Source: Tolypeutes matacus (Eukaryota > Chordata > Mammalia > Cingulata > Chlamyphoridae). From it: a stretch of 64,000 nucleotides of DNA. A program made the translations under genes and the position numbers. The notes below the pieces were generated by a model. It worked only from the letters and a program-made list of their open reading frames with translations. It searched no databases and was not told the origin of the DNA. Below, piece by piece: positions 21,260 through 33,746 of this stretch. Every line of letters begins with the position of its first letter. Positions within the stretch are counted from its first letter, which is position 1. The stretch covers positions 20,195,673-20,259,672 of the forward strand of contig JAKSZT010054215.1 in assembly GCA_026826555.1 (NCBI GenBank). The letters run 5' to 3'.

Positions 21260-22999
21260 TATTTAGAAGAAATAGGCATTACTTTAAATTTTTTTCTCAA
21301 GAAAATAGGTCCAATGAATTTACTCTTTTGAAAGCAGAATTTCTCACAAATTTTCATTCTGCAAAGCCTGTAGATTTCCTGTAGCCCTTCTCCACATTTG
21401 AAAAACAAAACACAAAACAAAAGCAGATCAAGTGGCATGATTTCTTGGCTTGACTTGTGAGAAAACACCAATTGTGGTGTTGGATTCCTTTTTAAATAAT
21501 CTAGTTTTCACCTGAGTTTAGAATGAGACAAACAAAGAAGAAAATCTTCAATTGGCAGGAATAACCAGAGATGCGTGGGTGGAGAGTGGGAGAAGATTCT
21601 ACAGAAGAAGCCTTGGATAACTGCTGATTACAAAGACCATGTGCTGTTCCCAAAATCCTTTTGGAATTCCCTGCTGACTTTCAGTCTGGGAAATGCTTCC
21701 CAAAAGAAGAAAAAAGTGGCTGCTTTTTCCATGGAAGGACATGTTCCACCCAAATTCATTTGCAGTTCACATAACTCATGAATACATTTCTTCATTGTCA
21801 CCACAATCAAGAACCAGAGAAATCTGTATTGAAAAAAGTTATGTTGAAATCATTAAATAAGTCCAAATCACATTTCTGATACATACAAAGTCAACGTTAG
21901 GGGATTTTTATGTGCGTAATGCTTTTTAGAATTTGGCTCTTAATTTTCCACTTTGTAAAATTCTTGTTTGCTTAAAATAGTCATTTCAACTCTGATGGAG
22001 CAATATTTGAATGTGAGTGTAACGCTTGGGATTAAGTGTTGCTGGCAGCTAGGGTTAAAGATTCCACTTTGGGCTGTAAAATCTGCACTTCTGGCTGAGA
22101 GATAATGAGAGATGGATTGAGTAATTGGAGAAGCTCAGAATTTAGAGAGTGCTGTTCCAAAAAATAACTTTACAGACCTTTTGTGACTGATAAAAGCCAA
22201 CAAAAAAAAATATATTAACTTTTTAAAAAATTACTATTTCAACAAAATACCCAACTGTGTGCACTGCTCCAGTTAAGTGGTGTTATGATGCCAAGTTGGA
22301 TTAATTCATATTTGTGTTTAGTATGTCAGGATCTACAGGCTTTGATTGCATGTTTTTTAGAGAAGGAAACAATGGTAAGAATGATGACCGTTTTGGCAAT
22401 CAGCCAAATTCAGTTTGACTCAAATTCTTAATAGAAATTGGATGCATATGGTTCTGGTGGGAAATACCCTGTCAGAAAATGTGAACTCAAATATTGATCT
22501 GAATTTTATAAGTCAACCTTGTTCCCTTCTGTGGCTTTTGTCAGCTACTTGGCCTCTCTTTGTTTTTATGCCTAAAATGGAAACATGTTGCCCCACCCAG
22601 TCACATCTGGATATCTTGACATTCATCTGAAAAGTCCCCATTGCAAGAAGCCGCTTGGAGAAAGTTGGAACAGATGTTCTCACATAAGCTGCTCTCGCTC
22701 CTTTGTCAACTCAAGCAGGTAAACATTGCATGTGTTGAATTCAACTTAATCTCCAAACTGTTAATGGACCAAAGTTTATATCTGATGCCTATTAAAAACT
22801 TTTGTTGATGATGTAAGTCCTGCACGACATGGAACATATTGTCTTAGGAAGAGGCAAGATCTTTCCTGGCGAAGCCATTTTTTCCTAGATATAAAAGGCT
22901 ATTAATTTTAAGTAAAAATTGATCAAATTCAGGTATTACTTTTAAATTGAAAAGTGGAGAAAAAGCTGCTTTTCTATTTATTTAAATTTTCAGCTGTGA
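21260..22999. other. Unassigned AT-rich DNA
   Basis: Nothing recognised with confidence. A possible MIR scrap lies near 22545-22580. Confidence 0.5.
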
Positions 23000-23440
23000 T
23001 GTGTGAGAGCCTTAAAAATATCCAAAAACTTCGACCTAGTAATCATATCTAAGGAAACCTTGACGATGAAGTGAAAGGTTATAAAAAGTTCTATTAAATA
23101 TAACACATAATAGTGAGATTTGGTCTAAAAATAGGAAGAATTGTTTGCAGTCATCAGAAGTTATATTAGATTTTAAGATAAAAATTTGATGCTATGAAAT
23201 TATGAAAGAATCAGGATACACAATATATCATATGAGCGCAACTGTTTTTAAAAAATCAAATGTGTAGAGGAAAAAAAGTGAAAGGATAACTGCCCAAAGC
23301 TTAACATTCCTGCTTGTAGATAGATTATTCTGTTTTTTATATCTCTGTAATTTATAAAATTTTCATATTTGGGTACATGGGCATATTACTTTTATAATCA
23401 GATGGTAAAAAATTAAAAGTAAATTTCTTCAACATTTTAA
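23000..23440 (+). mobile_element. Old L1/HAL1-like 3' region, sense
   Basis: Ends with attacttttataatcagatg, a conserved end of L1M/HAL1 3' regions. Upstream match is weak. The dimeric SINE lies directly beyond it. Confidence 0.5.
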
Positions 23441-23452
23441 AAATAGTAACTA

Positions 23453-23680
23453 GGGGAGCAGATGTGGTGCACGCAGTTGAGCACCTGCTTCCCACATGGG
23501 AGGTCCCGGGTTTGGTCCCTAGTGCCTCCTAAACAGAAACAAAACAGCAAGCAAGCAAACAGAAAATTAAAAAAAATAAAATAAAAAAACGGGAGCCAAT
23601 GTGGCTCAGTGGTTGAGCACTGGCTTCCCACATACAAGTCCTGGGTTCAATCCCTGTCTGTGGTACTTCAAAAAAAAAAA
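23453..23680 (+). mobile_element. Dimeric DAS-type SINE
   Basis: Two tRNA-derived heads in tandem. The first (23453) has gcttcccacatgggaggtcc and then an A-rich linker with a caag repeat. The second (23591) has tggctcagtggttgagc as A-box, gggttcaatccc as B-box and a final A run. Only one outer duplication is visible, aaatagtaac on the left and agtaac on the right, which suggests a single insertion of a dimer rather than two events. Confidence 0.85.
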
Positions 23681-23864
23681 AGTAACAAAATTTTTGAAAA
23701 CTTAAAGCTTTATGTCTTGAGCATGTGGCTGTATATACACACAAATATGTCTATCCCCACCTACACATGCCCATATAAAACAGTAAGTTAAAATATAAAT
23801 CTTAAGGTGAGGAAGGGACTATTACTGCCTTGACCAAATGCCCATAAACTTTTGTAGAAGTAAG

Positions 23865-23965
23865 AGTATATGTGATCAGACATATAAATATATATGAAAT
23901 ATATATGTGTGTGATTATGCAAACATATACGTACAAATACATAGAAATATATATATATATATATG
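23865..23965. repeat. AT/TG-rich low-complexity DNA
   Basis: Ends in a (TA) run at about 23946-23964. It explains the odd Tyr/Ile-rich minus-strand frame at 23788-24012. Confidence 0.85.
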
Positions 23966-24477
23966 AACTTTAAAACATCAGTTTTAATGACCAATACTTT
24001 CCCGCATAGCACCCATCTCTCTTCCTAGTAGCGTCATTCTAATTTTGTTTGGGGGAAATTGTTCCTTTTCATTCAAAGTAAATCTGGTTGAATGGGGCTT
24101 CCATCCTGGTCCCAGGGTATGAGCATCCTGCTCCCAAGGTCCGCCCCGAGCCCATCAAAGCATTATTCCCAAGTCACAATGATAGGCTGAGATGGGCACA
24201 TTTGGACCAGAGTGGAAGGGTAAATCCCACTTGTAAGGCAATATCCCAAGGACTGTGACACAGTTGGACCTGGTGTCTGAAGAGGTGGGCCTCTAGCTGC
24301 AGGGGGGCAGCAGTGCTGGGAGAGGGAATCTGATAGCATCTCTTGGGCCAGGGTCTGGCTGCACCTTAAACTATACCTTCCAGTGAGGGCAGCCAACAAT
24401 ATTGTTGTTGCTTAAGCCAGTTTGGGTTAGATTTTCTTTCACTTTCACCCAGATGAAATACTAACTCATAAAGAAAC
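23966..24477. other. Unassigned DNA
   Basis: No recognisable gene or repeat. Confidence 0.45.
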
Positions 24478-24938
24478 TGTGACGGTTAAGTCTGTGTGTC
24501 AACTCGGCCGGGTTATAGTGTCCAGCTGTTTGGTCAAGCAAGCACTGACCTGGTTATAACTGTGAGGGTATTTTGTGGACTTAAATCATCAGTAAGTTGA
24601 TAGCAACTTTATTTGATTACATTCTATACTCAACTAAAGAGATTGCCTTCAGCAGTGAGAGAAGGCTCATCCTACCGGCTGAAGGCCTTAAAGGGAGAAC
24701 TGATGATTTCAGCAGTAAGAAGAAAGAATTTCCATCTCGACTCTCAGCCAGCCAGCCAGCTTCTACTGGGGAATTCATGGAAAGCCTTCATCAGAGTTCC
24801 AGTTCGCAGCAGGCCCTACAGAATTCAGACTTGCCCATCCCCACAGTTGCCTGAGCCAATTCCTATAATAAATCTCATAGTATTTATAAAACATAAATAT
24901 GTCTTGTTGGTTCTGTTTCCCTGGAATGCCCTGTTATA
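24478..24938 (+). mobile_element. Solo MLT2-like ERVL LTR, sense
   Basis: Starts TGTGACGGTTAAG then tgtgtcaactcgg, and contains ctataataaatctcat as poly(A) region, then ggttctgtttccctgg near its end. Flanks gaaac and gaatc match at 4 of 5. The two near-identical 85- and 108-codon frames are in LTR DNA. Confidence 0.8.
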
Positions 24939-25499
24939 GAATCCAAGTAGGGAAACACAGTAGCCAATGAGATGATCTGCCATTCCATACACTCTTCTCC
25001 AAGTGATCCTCTTTCTTGCCTTTGCCGTGGATGGTACCATGGAAGGTACACCTTTGCCAGAAAGTGTTGAGAGAAGAATGACTGTTTGAAAAGTATCACT
25101 GAGGGGTCACTTCAGAGTGTGCCGGCACTTGCTACATGACTTCTGGAAAAAGAGATCCAGGGAGGTCCCATATACTGACTTTATTTCCTCATTTTAAATT
25201 TTGATATTGCACTATAACCATTAAAATTCCGGTTTTCACTTTTTCTACATAAAAATGAAAAAAATCCCCCTTGCACTTTTGTTCTTCTGTTATATCAGCT
25301 GTTAGCAGCAACTGCCCCTTGACCTCTTGTTGGTCAAGGCAAATCTATATTTAAAGTGTGTAAATTGGTCCATATGTGCTTTGGAATTCCATCTTTACTC
25401 CCTCACCGCTTTTAGCTGGAAAAAAAAAAAAAAGCCTTAGTTTTAAATAATCTTTTTCTCTTACTAAGAGTATTCCATGCCATTGTAGAGAATGGAAAC
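24939..25499. other. Unassigned DNA
   Basis: Nothing recognised. Short A tract at about 25420-25433. Confidence 0.45.
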
Positions 25500-25579
25500 A
25501 ACACTGATACTCCAGAATTTTAAAATGATATAAAAATAGCTGTAATCCTATCAAAGAAAACCTTGATTAACATTTAGAT

Positions 25580-25593
25580 GGGGGGGGGGGGGG
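25580..25593 (+). repeat. Poly-G run
   Basis: Fourteen G in a row. Such a run is prone to slippage and to assembly error. Confidence 0.9.
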
Positions 25594-25888
25594 CGTATGG
25601 CCATTAAAAATAATATTACACAATAATTTCTGTTTACAAACTTTTTTTTTCACTTAATGTATCGTTTACTCTTCCCACTTCACGACATGTTTTACAACTT
25701 CATTATTTTAAAAATCAGAGAATTTCTATATACAAATTATGTCACTTATTTAAACAAATTGGACATTTAATTTCCCTTTTTTGGCTCCTTTCTATGACAG
25801 CACAATGAGCATCCTTTAATTTGTGTCCTTTCATGGTTACTTTATTAGAATAAATTCCTAGACATTAGCATTCCTGGGATTACAGGTA

Positions 25889-26482
25889 TATTAGTCAGCC
25901 AAAAGGGGTGCTGATGCAAAGTACCAGAACTCTGTTGGCTTTTATAAAGGGCATTTATTTGGGGTAGAAGCTTACAGTTACAAAGCCCTAAAGAGTCCAA
26001 CTCAAGGTACCATAAGAGGTACTTTCTCACCCAAAGTCATTTGCCACGCATCGAAGCAAGGTGGCGGGCGATGCCTGCGAGGGTTCAGCCTTCCTCCTTC
26101 CTCTTAAGGCTGCATGGTCCCAGCTTCTTCTGATCTCAGCTGTAGGCTGGAGGGCTCTTCTCTTTCTGGGCTTAGCTGCTTTGTTCTCTTCACCAGGTCA
26201 GCCATACTACCCGGCCCATCGGGGGCCTCTGCTGTGTCTATGGAACTGACTCTCTTCCTCGTGCTCTTCTTCCATCTTCTTGATTGAGCATCCATTCATA
26301 TAGCCTACCAAGGGACGGGGGGACTCAGCCCTGCACACTAATCAAAGCCCTCATCTTGATTTAACCAAGTAAAAGTGAAACCTCTGAATCTAATACAATC
26401 AAAGGGTTATTACACCCAGGGAACAACCAATTTACAAACATAATCCCTTTTTAGAATTCATCAATAATATCAAACTGCCACA
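25889..26482 (-). mobile_element. ERVL/MaLR-like LTR, antisense
   Basis: In sense orientation begins TGTGGCAGTTTGATATTATT and ends in a CTGACTAATA-type end. It is richer in GC than its surroundings. Related in plan to the LTRs at 6652 and 7471 but a different subfamily. Flanking duplications are not clear. Confidence 0.75.
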
Positions 26483-26684
26483 ATGGGTAATACCGAATTT
26501 TAAGATTTCTCTCATACATTGCTCTCCAGAAATATTATACCAATTTACATTGCAACCATCATAGCATGAAAAGGCTTGTTTCTTCACACACTCAGCTACT
26601 CTGGGTATAATCATTTGAAAAAATATCCCTTTTATACTTGCAGTTTTACGTATATGCAAGATTTGGCTATTTAAGATCATTCTT

Positions 26685-26805
26685 CCATACTAGACTATCA
26701 GCTCTGTGAGGATAGCATGGCGTCTTTTCTCCTAGCACCTCCCACGGTGCTGGCACAGAGTAGTAGGTTTTCACTTAAAAATTTAGATGGATTGATGAAA
26801 AACAT
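26685..26805 (+). mobile_element. L2 LINE 3' end
   Basis: tagactatcagctctgtgag, then ctggcacagagtagtaggtt, matches the conserved L2 3' tail. Confidence 0.7.
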
Positions 26806-29124
26806 CAATTTGCATTTAAAAGAGCCTTAAATTTTTTATAGTAGGTTATTGACAAATTGTTAAAAATTGAGTACTGAATTTGATTATTAAACCATAAAAC
26901 TGAGGAATCACATGTCAGTCACAAATTCTATGTGTTCTAAATAGTGTTCTGATGTCATCAGAGCTCAGCTTTTCCTGAGACTTACAACCAACTATAACTA
27001 TAAGTACTGAATCTATTTTATGCTTTCCTCTTCCTTGCATGCCATTCTAATAACTTTATGAAAAAAAGAGAGGGCTGTTTAGTTTAAAAAAAAGAACAAA
27101 CTTATTTTAAAAAAACAATCTGGGAAACCACATATTTGTGGCAGGATACATTTTTTTCTAGCTCATTCAGAATTTCCCCCAGAGATCATTTTGCAGCCAG
27201 AGGACCCAGGCATTCTCATAATTAGTATGAGATTAGTCTGCAGCCTTGTGGTAGCTATTTTTTTTTTTATCCTTCCTCCTAAATTTCATTCCTCCTAGTT
27301 CTCCTTTCCAAGTAAGTCTGAGGTGGGACTCGTGTTGCAGGGGCTAAAAAATCTAGACTCTAGGCTGTGGCCTAGAACCAGGAAGAAGCTTCTTTCATGG
27401 GGCATGGGGGGTGGGGGAAGCAGTTTGTGTATCCCCCAGCCTGCTCCGAGTGCTGTCTTATAACAACCTGGATGAACCTGGGACTGGGTTTTAGTTTGGG
27501 CCCCCGCAGAAGCAGACCCCATGGCATATAGCTTATTTGGGAGGTGGGCCCAGGAAACATTTGTAGGGAAATGGGGACGTGAGACAGGGAAGGAAGAGGA
27601 GCCCATGGAGTGTGTGTTAAAGCAAGTCACTCTGGGTTACTGGAGCCACATCCAGCTGGGAGTATCTGGGAATAACACCAAATTAGAGCCCAGGGCAGGG
27701 AGCTGGCAGACAGAGGCTGAGGTGCTAATGCCCTGACACTTCCCTCTTCCTGCTTTGGGTGGCCCTGTGAGCAGGCCTGTGGGACCTGGTAGCCAGAGGA
27801 AGCGCTTAGGCGAGATGGTACGGGGATGCTGGCAGCTGGAACATGGACCTGGTAAGGGGAGGGGGCATTTGAGTGGGACCCCATTAGTGTCTGCTGCAGT
27901 GTATCTTCCTGCAAGTTAATGGCCACTTTATCCATGTGCCACATGTACTACTATTTGTGACATTTGATGGAGAGTTACCTCTTCTTCACCTGGGCTGCCC
28001 ACTGATTAGCAAATAGACAAGTTTAACATCTGGGTCCTAAGCTACAAGAATTATCACTAAAGACAAGAGTGAATAGAATGCCCATTAGCAAACGAGTGGT
28101 TTAGAATTCTGTTTTATGTTACATTATGAATGGTTTGTTTTCTTAATCATGGTCCTATGTCAGAATGTATGTAAGCACTGATTACTGTGCCTGCTGCAGG
28201 GTGGAAACTAAATAAATGAGGGACAAATAGAAGGGCCCCACAAGCTCCCCACTGAGAATCTGGTCAGCTGGACTGGAATGCCAATGCAGCCAACAACTCA
28301 TTACAGCTGAGCTTTTTTTTTTCCTAACCTGTAAATTTCCTGAGATTTGGCTAGCTGGCAGCTAGTATACTATTAGTCTCCCTCCACCAAAAAAAAAAAT
28401 ACACACACACACATATACAAATACCCTAATAATTAATGAATTTTTTCTTCCTCCAGGCCCATGTAATATGTTGCAAACATTCACTCAATTTAAACACATA
28501 AGTCATGCAAATAAAGGAACTTCAGAAATCCTCACCAGAGTGATGGTAATGGTTTTGAAGGAAGAAAGACAGCTTTTTAAGATAACTCTGTTTATATGGA
28601 TTCTCATTTCCCAAGAGGGCAACTGCTCTTCAAGTAAAGAGAGGGGCAGGGGTGGAAGATTCTCCTCTGCAATCACCTCCCCATCCCCCTGAGACCGGAA
28701 TCATCCACAGCTGCGTTTGTGGCAGGTCGTGGTCCCAGGTGTCATAGCATGAAGGTGAGTTAACAAAGTGGGGGTGAGGAGCAGGGCCCCCCAGCAGCAG
28801 ATATCAGCCCTCTAGAGATGATGTCCGAGGCTTAAGGCTTCAGAAAGGCAGTTTGTGTGAAGAGGGTTTCAGGTTAATGCTGCAGCAATATCTAGATTTC
28901 CCACATGCACACAGTGCCCCCAATGGACCCAGTGTCATTGCTGGTGAGAATTGTCCCAGAAGATCAATCTCCTGTGAAGGTGGCTAAAGATTTTGAACAT
29001 GGAAATGAATTAGTACGCACACACAGGATAATGCCAGGGGCAGAATTCTTAATTGAGGGTAGGAAGTTTAATCAGAGTTAGTTGAGAGACTTTTTCAAAC
29101 TATACACAAGCAGCAGTACAGGTA
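26806..29124. other. Unassigned DNA
   Basis: No gene or clear repeat. Between about 27290 and 27950 GC is higher and two overlapping minus-strand frames (105 and 111 codons) occur without recognisable motifs. A short (CA)n run lies near 28400. Confidence 0.5.
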
Positions 29125-29365
29125 ACGTTTTAGAGGATAAACTCTGGAGTCAAGCTTCCTGGGTTCGAATTCAGCCTCTATTGCTTACTAACTATTGGAA
29201 AGATTCTTAACCATGTAAGCTCTCTGTACCTCAATTTCCATTTCTGTGAAATTGGGATAAAGAAAATATGCCCTATCTCTTGTGCAGATTCACTGAGTTA
29301 ATGTATAAAGTGATCAGAACTGTGGCTGATACAGGGGAAGCACTGAATGTGTTTGATATTATTAT
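29125..29365 (+). mobile_element. MIR SINE, sense
   Basis: Near full length: actctggagtcaagcttcct, gggttcgaattcagcctcta, then cctcaatttccatttctgtg and aagcactgaatg. The tRNA-like B-box is preserved. Confidence 0.85.
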
Positions 29366-29606
29366 TGTTTTGCATACTGACTCCAGTCCAATGTCCTGAG
29401 AAGCCCTCTGGAGGGGAGGCTTATAGTACTCTTAAAATTGTTTGATAAAGCCGCTGTGAGTGTATCCCTCAGGAAAAATGTCAAACCACTGGCGGGGAGC
29501 GGATCCCAAGGCTCTTTTGATCCTCCTGTTTTATGCCCAAACCCACAGAATGTTGTCTTCTCCTTTCTCATGACACTGATCACAGGCTTAGGACCAGGAG
29601 GGCAGC

Positions 29607-29644
29607 TTCCCAGAGAAAGGAACCAAATTCCCAGAGAAAGGAAC
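29607..29644 (+). repeat. Perfect 17-bp tandem direct repeat
   Basis: ttcccagagaaaggaac occurs at 29607-29623 and 29628-29644, a 21-base period. Each unit contains TTCC...GGAA half-sites. The only tandem of its kind seen in this part of the window. Confidence 0.85.
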
Positions 29645-31374
29645 GGCCTGCTGGGTTCAGAACCACGGACAGTGACGCCAGCGGCTGCACACCCCCGCCC
29701 CAAACACTCTTGAACTTGCTGAGCCTGTGAGAGATCCCTCATCTCTTCCAAACTCAAGAAATATGACTCTCGTTGGCCCTGCTTTCTGAGCCCCCTGCCA
29801 TCCTAACTGCTAATGACCAATAGAATAAGGGAACGCTCCGAGAACTCGCTTCATTGCATCCTCGCTGTTGGGAAGAGCTGGTTCTGAGTGAAACTTATAA
29901 ATGAATTTTGGAAGACAGGGACAGAAGGTGGCCTAACCTAGCTAGTGCACACATAGTCAGACTTAAAACGGGACCCTCCCTCCATGGGAGCAGGGCTTTG
30001 CAGCCCCAAGGACATTTGGCAGGTCACAAACAAGATAATGATGTGTTATAGGGCAGTCAGTGGGCTTTGGTTTAAGGCATATGTAAGTTATATGTACTGC
30101 CTCCTTACAACTCTATCCTTTATAAATTAATAAATGACTTTTTACTGAAATACATCCTCCTCCCCCAATAAAAGAGAACATTGTCACCAAGGTAGCTAAA
30201 TCGAATATTCCAAGAATTCCAGGTGCCCAGAATTTCTTATGAGTATTGACAGCAGCAATGGAAAAGAACAACTTGGTCATGTCACCCATGACAAATGAAC
30301 TAATTGGAAGTAATACAAACCAGTTTATGCCCTGTTGTCTCAGCATTCTCTGCTTGAAAAGGACCTTGGCAATCTAGTCTATTCCCACTTTTGCAAAAAT
30401 GAGGAAATAGAAATATAGTGTTTAAATGATTTGTATAGTACAAGAATATCATCTTCAATAGCTAGCCTGTACCACCTGCCATGGGAAAATGTGCCTTTTT
30501 GGTTTAGTTACTTCTATCTTTGTATAGTTCAAAGGATCTGGGGGAAAGTGCCAGAAAAAAAGGAGTGGTAGTCAAATGACCTAGTTGATGCTGGGAACCT
30601 TAATCAGTATTTGATTTATTCCAAATGACCTGAACACCAAATAGTGCTAGGAGAGAAGGGTGCTTTCCAAGGAAGATCCAAGTGAGAAAATTGGGTTGTA
30701 CAAAGACTTTTTCTTCTGGCACAAAGTGAAGTGGTGTGGACAGCAATTGCAGACACTTAGAAATATGTCCTCGGTGTGTGTCATATGACACCCTGCGTGC
30801 TATTTTACACTCCTAATACTTTCCCCTGTTGGGCCAGCTAGAGCCCTGCCCACGAGGACTGGGGACTGGTGTCCAAAGCCTCAGGGTCACAAAGCAAAAA
30901 CTAATTAAGGAGAAACTTGCTTAGCAAGTCAGGAAGGTCTGTAGTGAGGAGCCAAAACTTCCCTTAAGAAGCAAAACAGAACCCTGAAGATACATCAGAA
31001 CAGGAGAGTAAACAAAGATAAGCCTTGGTGACTCCCTGCTCCTGTTCCCTCATTTTACCCCCATCAGTGGAATGTTAATGACCCGCAGCCATCCCCAAGG
31101 TACCGTTGCAACAACAAACACTGCGGCTACCGCCACTTGACAGGTTTGCTGGCCCTTCTCATTTTCCCTGGCTCTTTGTTATCCCTGAGCCTTAATGAAG
31201 ACTTGCAGATATTTGCAGCACAGGCAGAAGAGAGTGAAAAGGTAGAGGTTTTTCTGAAGAGGAAGCTCTGTCTTCATCAACATGGCCACGCTGAATAAGG
31301 CCAGTTGTGCTCTGTAGAGTTAATTAGAAGGAAAAAAAAAAAACACAAATGCTATTGAGCACCAAGATATAGCA
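29645..31374. other. Mostly unassigned DNA
   Basis: A possible ancient SINE-like scrap lies at 30340-30420 (aggaccttggcaatctagtc, then gaggaaat). Otherwise nothing recognised; the frames at 30113 and 30600 are short. Confidence 0.45.
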
Positions 31375-31560
31375 AGAACTATGCTGAAGCTTTGCTTGAG
31401 TTAGCCCATTCACTCTCTGCTCCTGCTTGTAAAGTAGATCTTCCTATGATGTCCATTTTGCAGATGAGGAGACTGAGTCCCTGAGAGGTTGTCTAAGTCA
31501 CAGCTGAAGAGTGGTAGAAGCAGGATTTGAACCCAGGTAGCCAACACTTCAGCTACTCTT
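31375..31560 (-). mobile_element. MIR SINE, antisense
   Basis: ttttgcagatgaggagactg and gcaggatttgaacccaggta identify MIR in reverse. It abuts the L1 insertion site. Confidence 0.85.
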
Positions 31561-31616
31561 CTCTACTGCCTCTTCTAAACAGAGATCTAAGGAAACCAAC
31601 ACAGAACCAGCACAAT

Positions 31617-33735
31617 ATTTTTCCTTTATGTATATATTTGTTTTTATCAGAGAAATTGAAGGTATATAGAAAAACCATGCAGAAAACAGAGGGTTCCCAT
31701 ATACCACCACCCACATGCACATGCAGTTTTCCCTGTTATTTACACTTTGCATTAGTGTGGTACCTTTGTCACAATTAATGAAACAATATTATCATAATTA
31801 TACTATTGACTGTAGTTCTTAGTTTACATTCAGATTCATGTATTGTACTGTGCTGTGGTTTTAAAAATTGTTATTCTCGTAACATATACAACCTAAAATT
31901 TCCCCTTTGAACTGCATTTAAATATACAATTCAGTGGTATTAGTCACCTTCACAATATTATGCTACCGTCGCCACCATCCATTACCAAAACCTTTCCATC
32001 ACCCCAAACAGAACCCATACTAAGTAAGCAGTAACTCCCCGTTCCCACTCCCACCCCGGCTCCTGGTGACCTGTGTTCTAGTTTCTGACTCTATGAATTT
32101 GCTTATTCTAATTACTTCAAATCAGTGAGATCATACAATATTCTTTTGTGTCTGGCTTATTTCACTCAACATGATATCTTTCAGGTTCTTCCATATCATT
32201 GCATGTATCAGAACTTCATTCCTTTTTTACAGTTGAATAATAAATACTCCCTTTTATGTCTATACCACATTTTGTATATCCATTCATCCGTTGATGGACA
32301 CTTGGGTTGCTTCCATCTTTTGGCTACTGTGAATAATGCTGTGAACTTCAGTGGGCAAATATCTGTTTGTGTCTCTACTTTCGTTTCTCTTGGGTATATG
32401 CCTAGAAGTGGTATTGCCTGGTCATAAGATAATGCTATATGTAACTTTCTGTGGAACTGCCAAACTGTTTTCCACAGCAGCTGTTCCATTTTACATTCCC
32501 ACCAACAGTGAATGAGTGTTCCTATTTCTCCACATCCCCTCTAACACTTATTTTCTGGTTTTGTTTTGTTTTTGTTTTTTTGAAAAGTAGCCATTCTAGT
32601 GGATGTGAAATGGTATCTCATGGTGGTTTTGTTTGTTTTAAGATTTATATATATTTTTTTTTTTTTTTTTCCCCCCCCCCCGCCACCCCCCTGCTTGTGC
32701 TCGCTGTGTCCATTTGCTTTTGCGTTTTTCTGTGTCTGCTGGTCTCCCTTTGTTGGGTCAGCTCACCATGCTGCCGCTGGCTTGCCTTCACCAGAAGGCC
32801 CCAGGAATCAAACTCAGGGTCTCCCATATGGTAAACGGGAACCCTACCAATTGAGCCATAGCCGCTTCCCTCATGGTGGTTTTGATTTGCATGTCCCAAA
32901 TGTCATTGAGCATCTTTTCATGTGCTCATTGGCCATTTGTAAATCTTCTTTGGAGTAATGGCAATTCAAGTTTTTGCCCACTTTTAAGTTGGGTTGTTTG
33001 TCATTTTGTTGTTGAGTTGTAGGATTTCTTTATATATTCTAAATATTAAACCCTTAGTGAATATGTGGGTTCCAATTATTTTCTCATATTCTGTAGGTTG
33101 TCTTTCTACTTTCATGATGAAGTCCTTTGCACAAAAGTTTTTCATTTTGATGACACTCCATTAATCTTAATTTTATTTTGTTGCTCATGCTTTTGGTGTA
33201 AAGTCTAAGAAACCATTGTTAACACAAGGTCCTGAAGATACTTCCCTATGTTTTCTTCTAGGAGTTTTCTATATTTGGTTCTTACATTTAGGTCTTAAAT
33301 CCATTTTGAGTTCATTTTGGCATATGGTGTGAGGTAGGGGTCCACCATCATTCTTTCGCATATGGACATCCAGTTTTCCCAGCACCATTTATTGAGGAGA
33401 CTATTCATTTCCCTTTGAGTGGACTTGTTACCCTTGTCAAAAGTCAATTGACTGTAGATGTGAGGGTTTATTTCTGAACTTTCAATTTGATTCCCTTGGT
33501 CTATATATCTGTCCTTGTGCCAGAACCATGCTGTTTTGATTACTGTCACTTTTTAATAAGTTTTAAAATCAGGAAGTGTGAGTCCTCCCAACTTCGTTCT
33601 TCTATTTCAAGATGCTTTTGGCTATTCAAAGCCGCTCACCCTTTCATATAAATTTTATGGTTGGATTTTCCATTTCTGCAAAGAAGGCTGTTGGAATTTT
33701 GATTGGGTTTGCAGTGAATTTGTAAATCACTTGGG
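31617..33735 (-). mobile_element. 5'-truncated L1 (3' UTR and ORF2 C-terminus), antisense
   Basis: Duplicated accagcacaat (31606-31616 and 33736-33746) brackets the element. From left: 3' UTR, then ORF2 C-terminal code on the minus strand. The frame at 32208-32489 reads LLWKTVWQFHRKL and then LLGIYPRE, classic L1 ORF2p. Upstream, 33295-33549 reads WCWENWMSICERM and DPYLTPYAKMNSKWI, the ORF2p region after the reverse transcriptase. Frames are broken, so it is dead. A SINE is inserted at 32632-32869; without it about 1.9 kb of L1 remain of some 6-7 kb. Confidence 0.95.
32632..32869 (-). mobile_element. Long DAS-type SINE inside L1, antisense
   Basis: The tRNA-like head lies at the right end (minus strand: ggaagcggctatggctcaat), followed by a unique body with aatggacacagcgagcac and a G/A-rich tail, seen here as T17 then C11. 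Duplicated ctcatggtggttttg (32617-32631 and 32870-32884) is perfect over 15 bases. Frames overlapping it (127 and 119 codons, plus strand) are chance. Confidence 0.95.
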
Positions 33736-33746
33736 ACCAGCACAAT

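Larger units (their letters stand above)
25500..26640 (-). mobile_element. Old L1M/HAL1-like region, antisense, split by an LTR
   Basis: attagaataaattcctagac and, past the LTR, ttgctctccagaaatattat with ccaatttacattgcaacca follow the antisense order of L1M/HAL1 3' regions. The LTR 25889-26482 interrupts it. Bases 25580-25593 are a run of 14 G. Confidence 0.6.

Noticed and set aside
32208..32489. Functional L1 ORF2
   Set aside because: Only C-terminal pieces remain, in separate frames with stops, and the element is 5'-truncated.
32451..32958. 127- and 119-codon plus-strand frames, Phe/Pro-rich
   Set aside because: They read antisense across the L1 and the SINE tail; the odd composition comes from the T and C runs.
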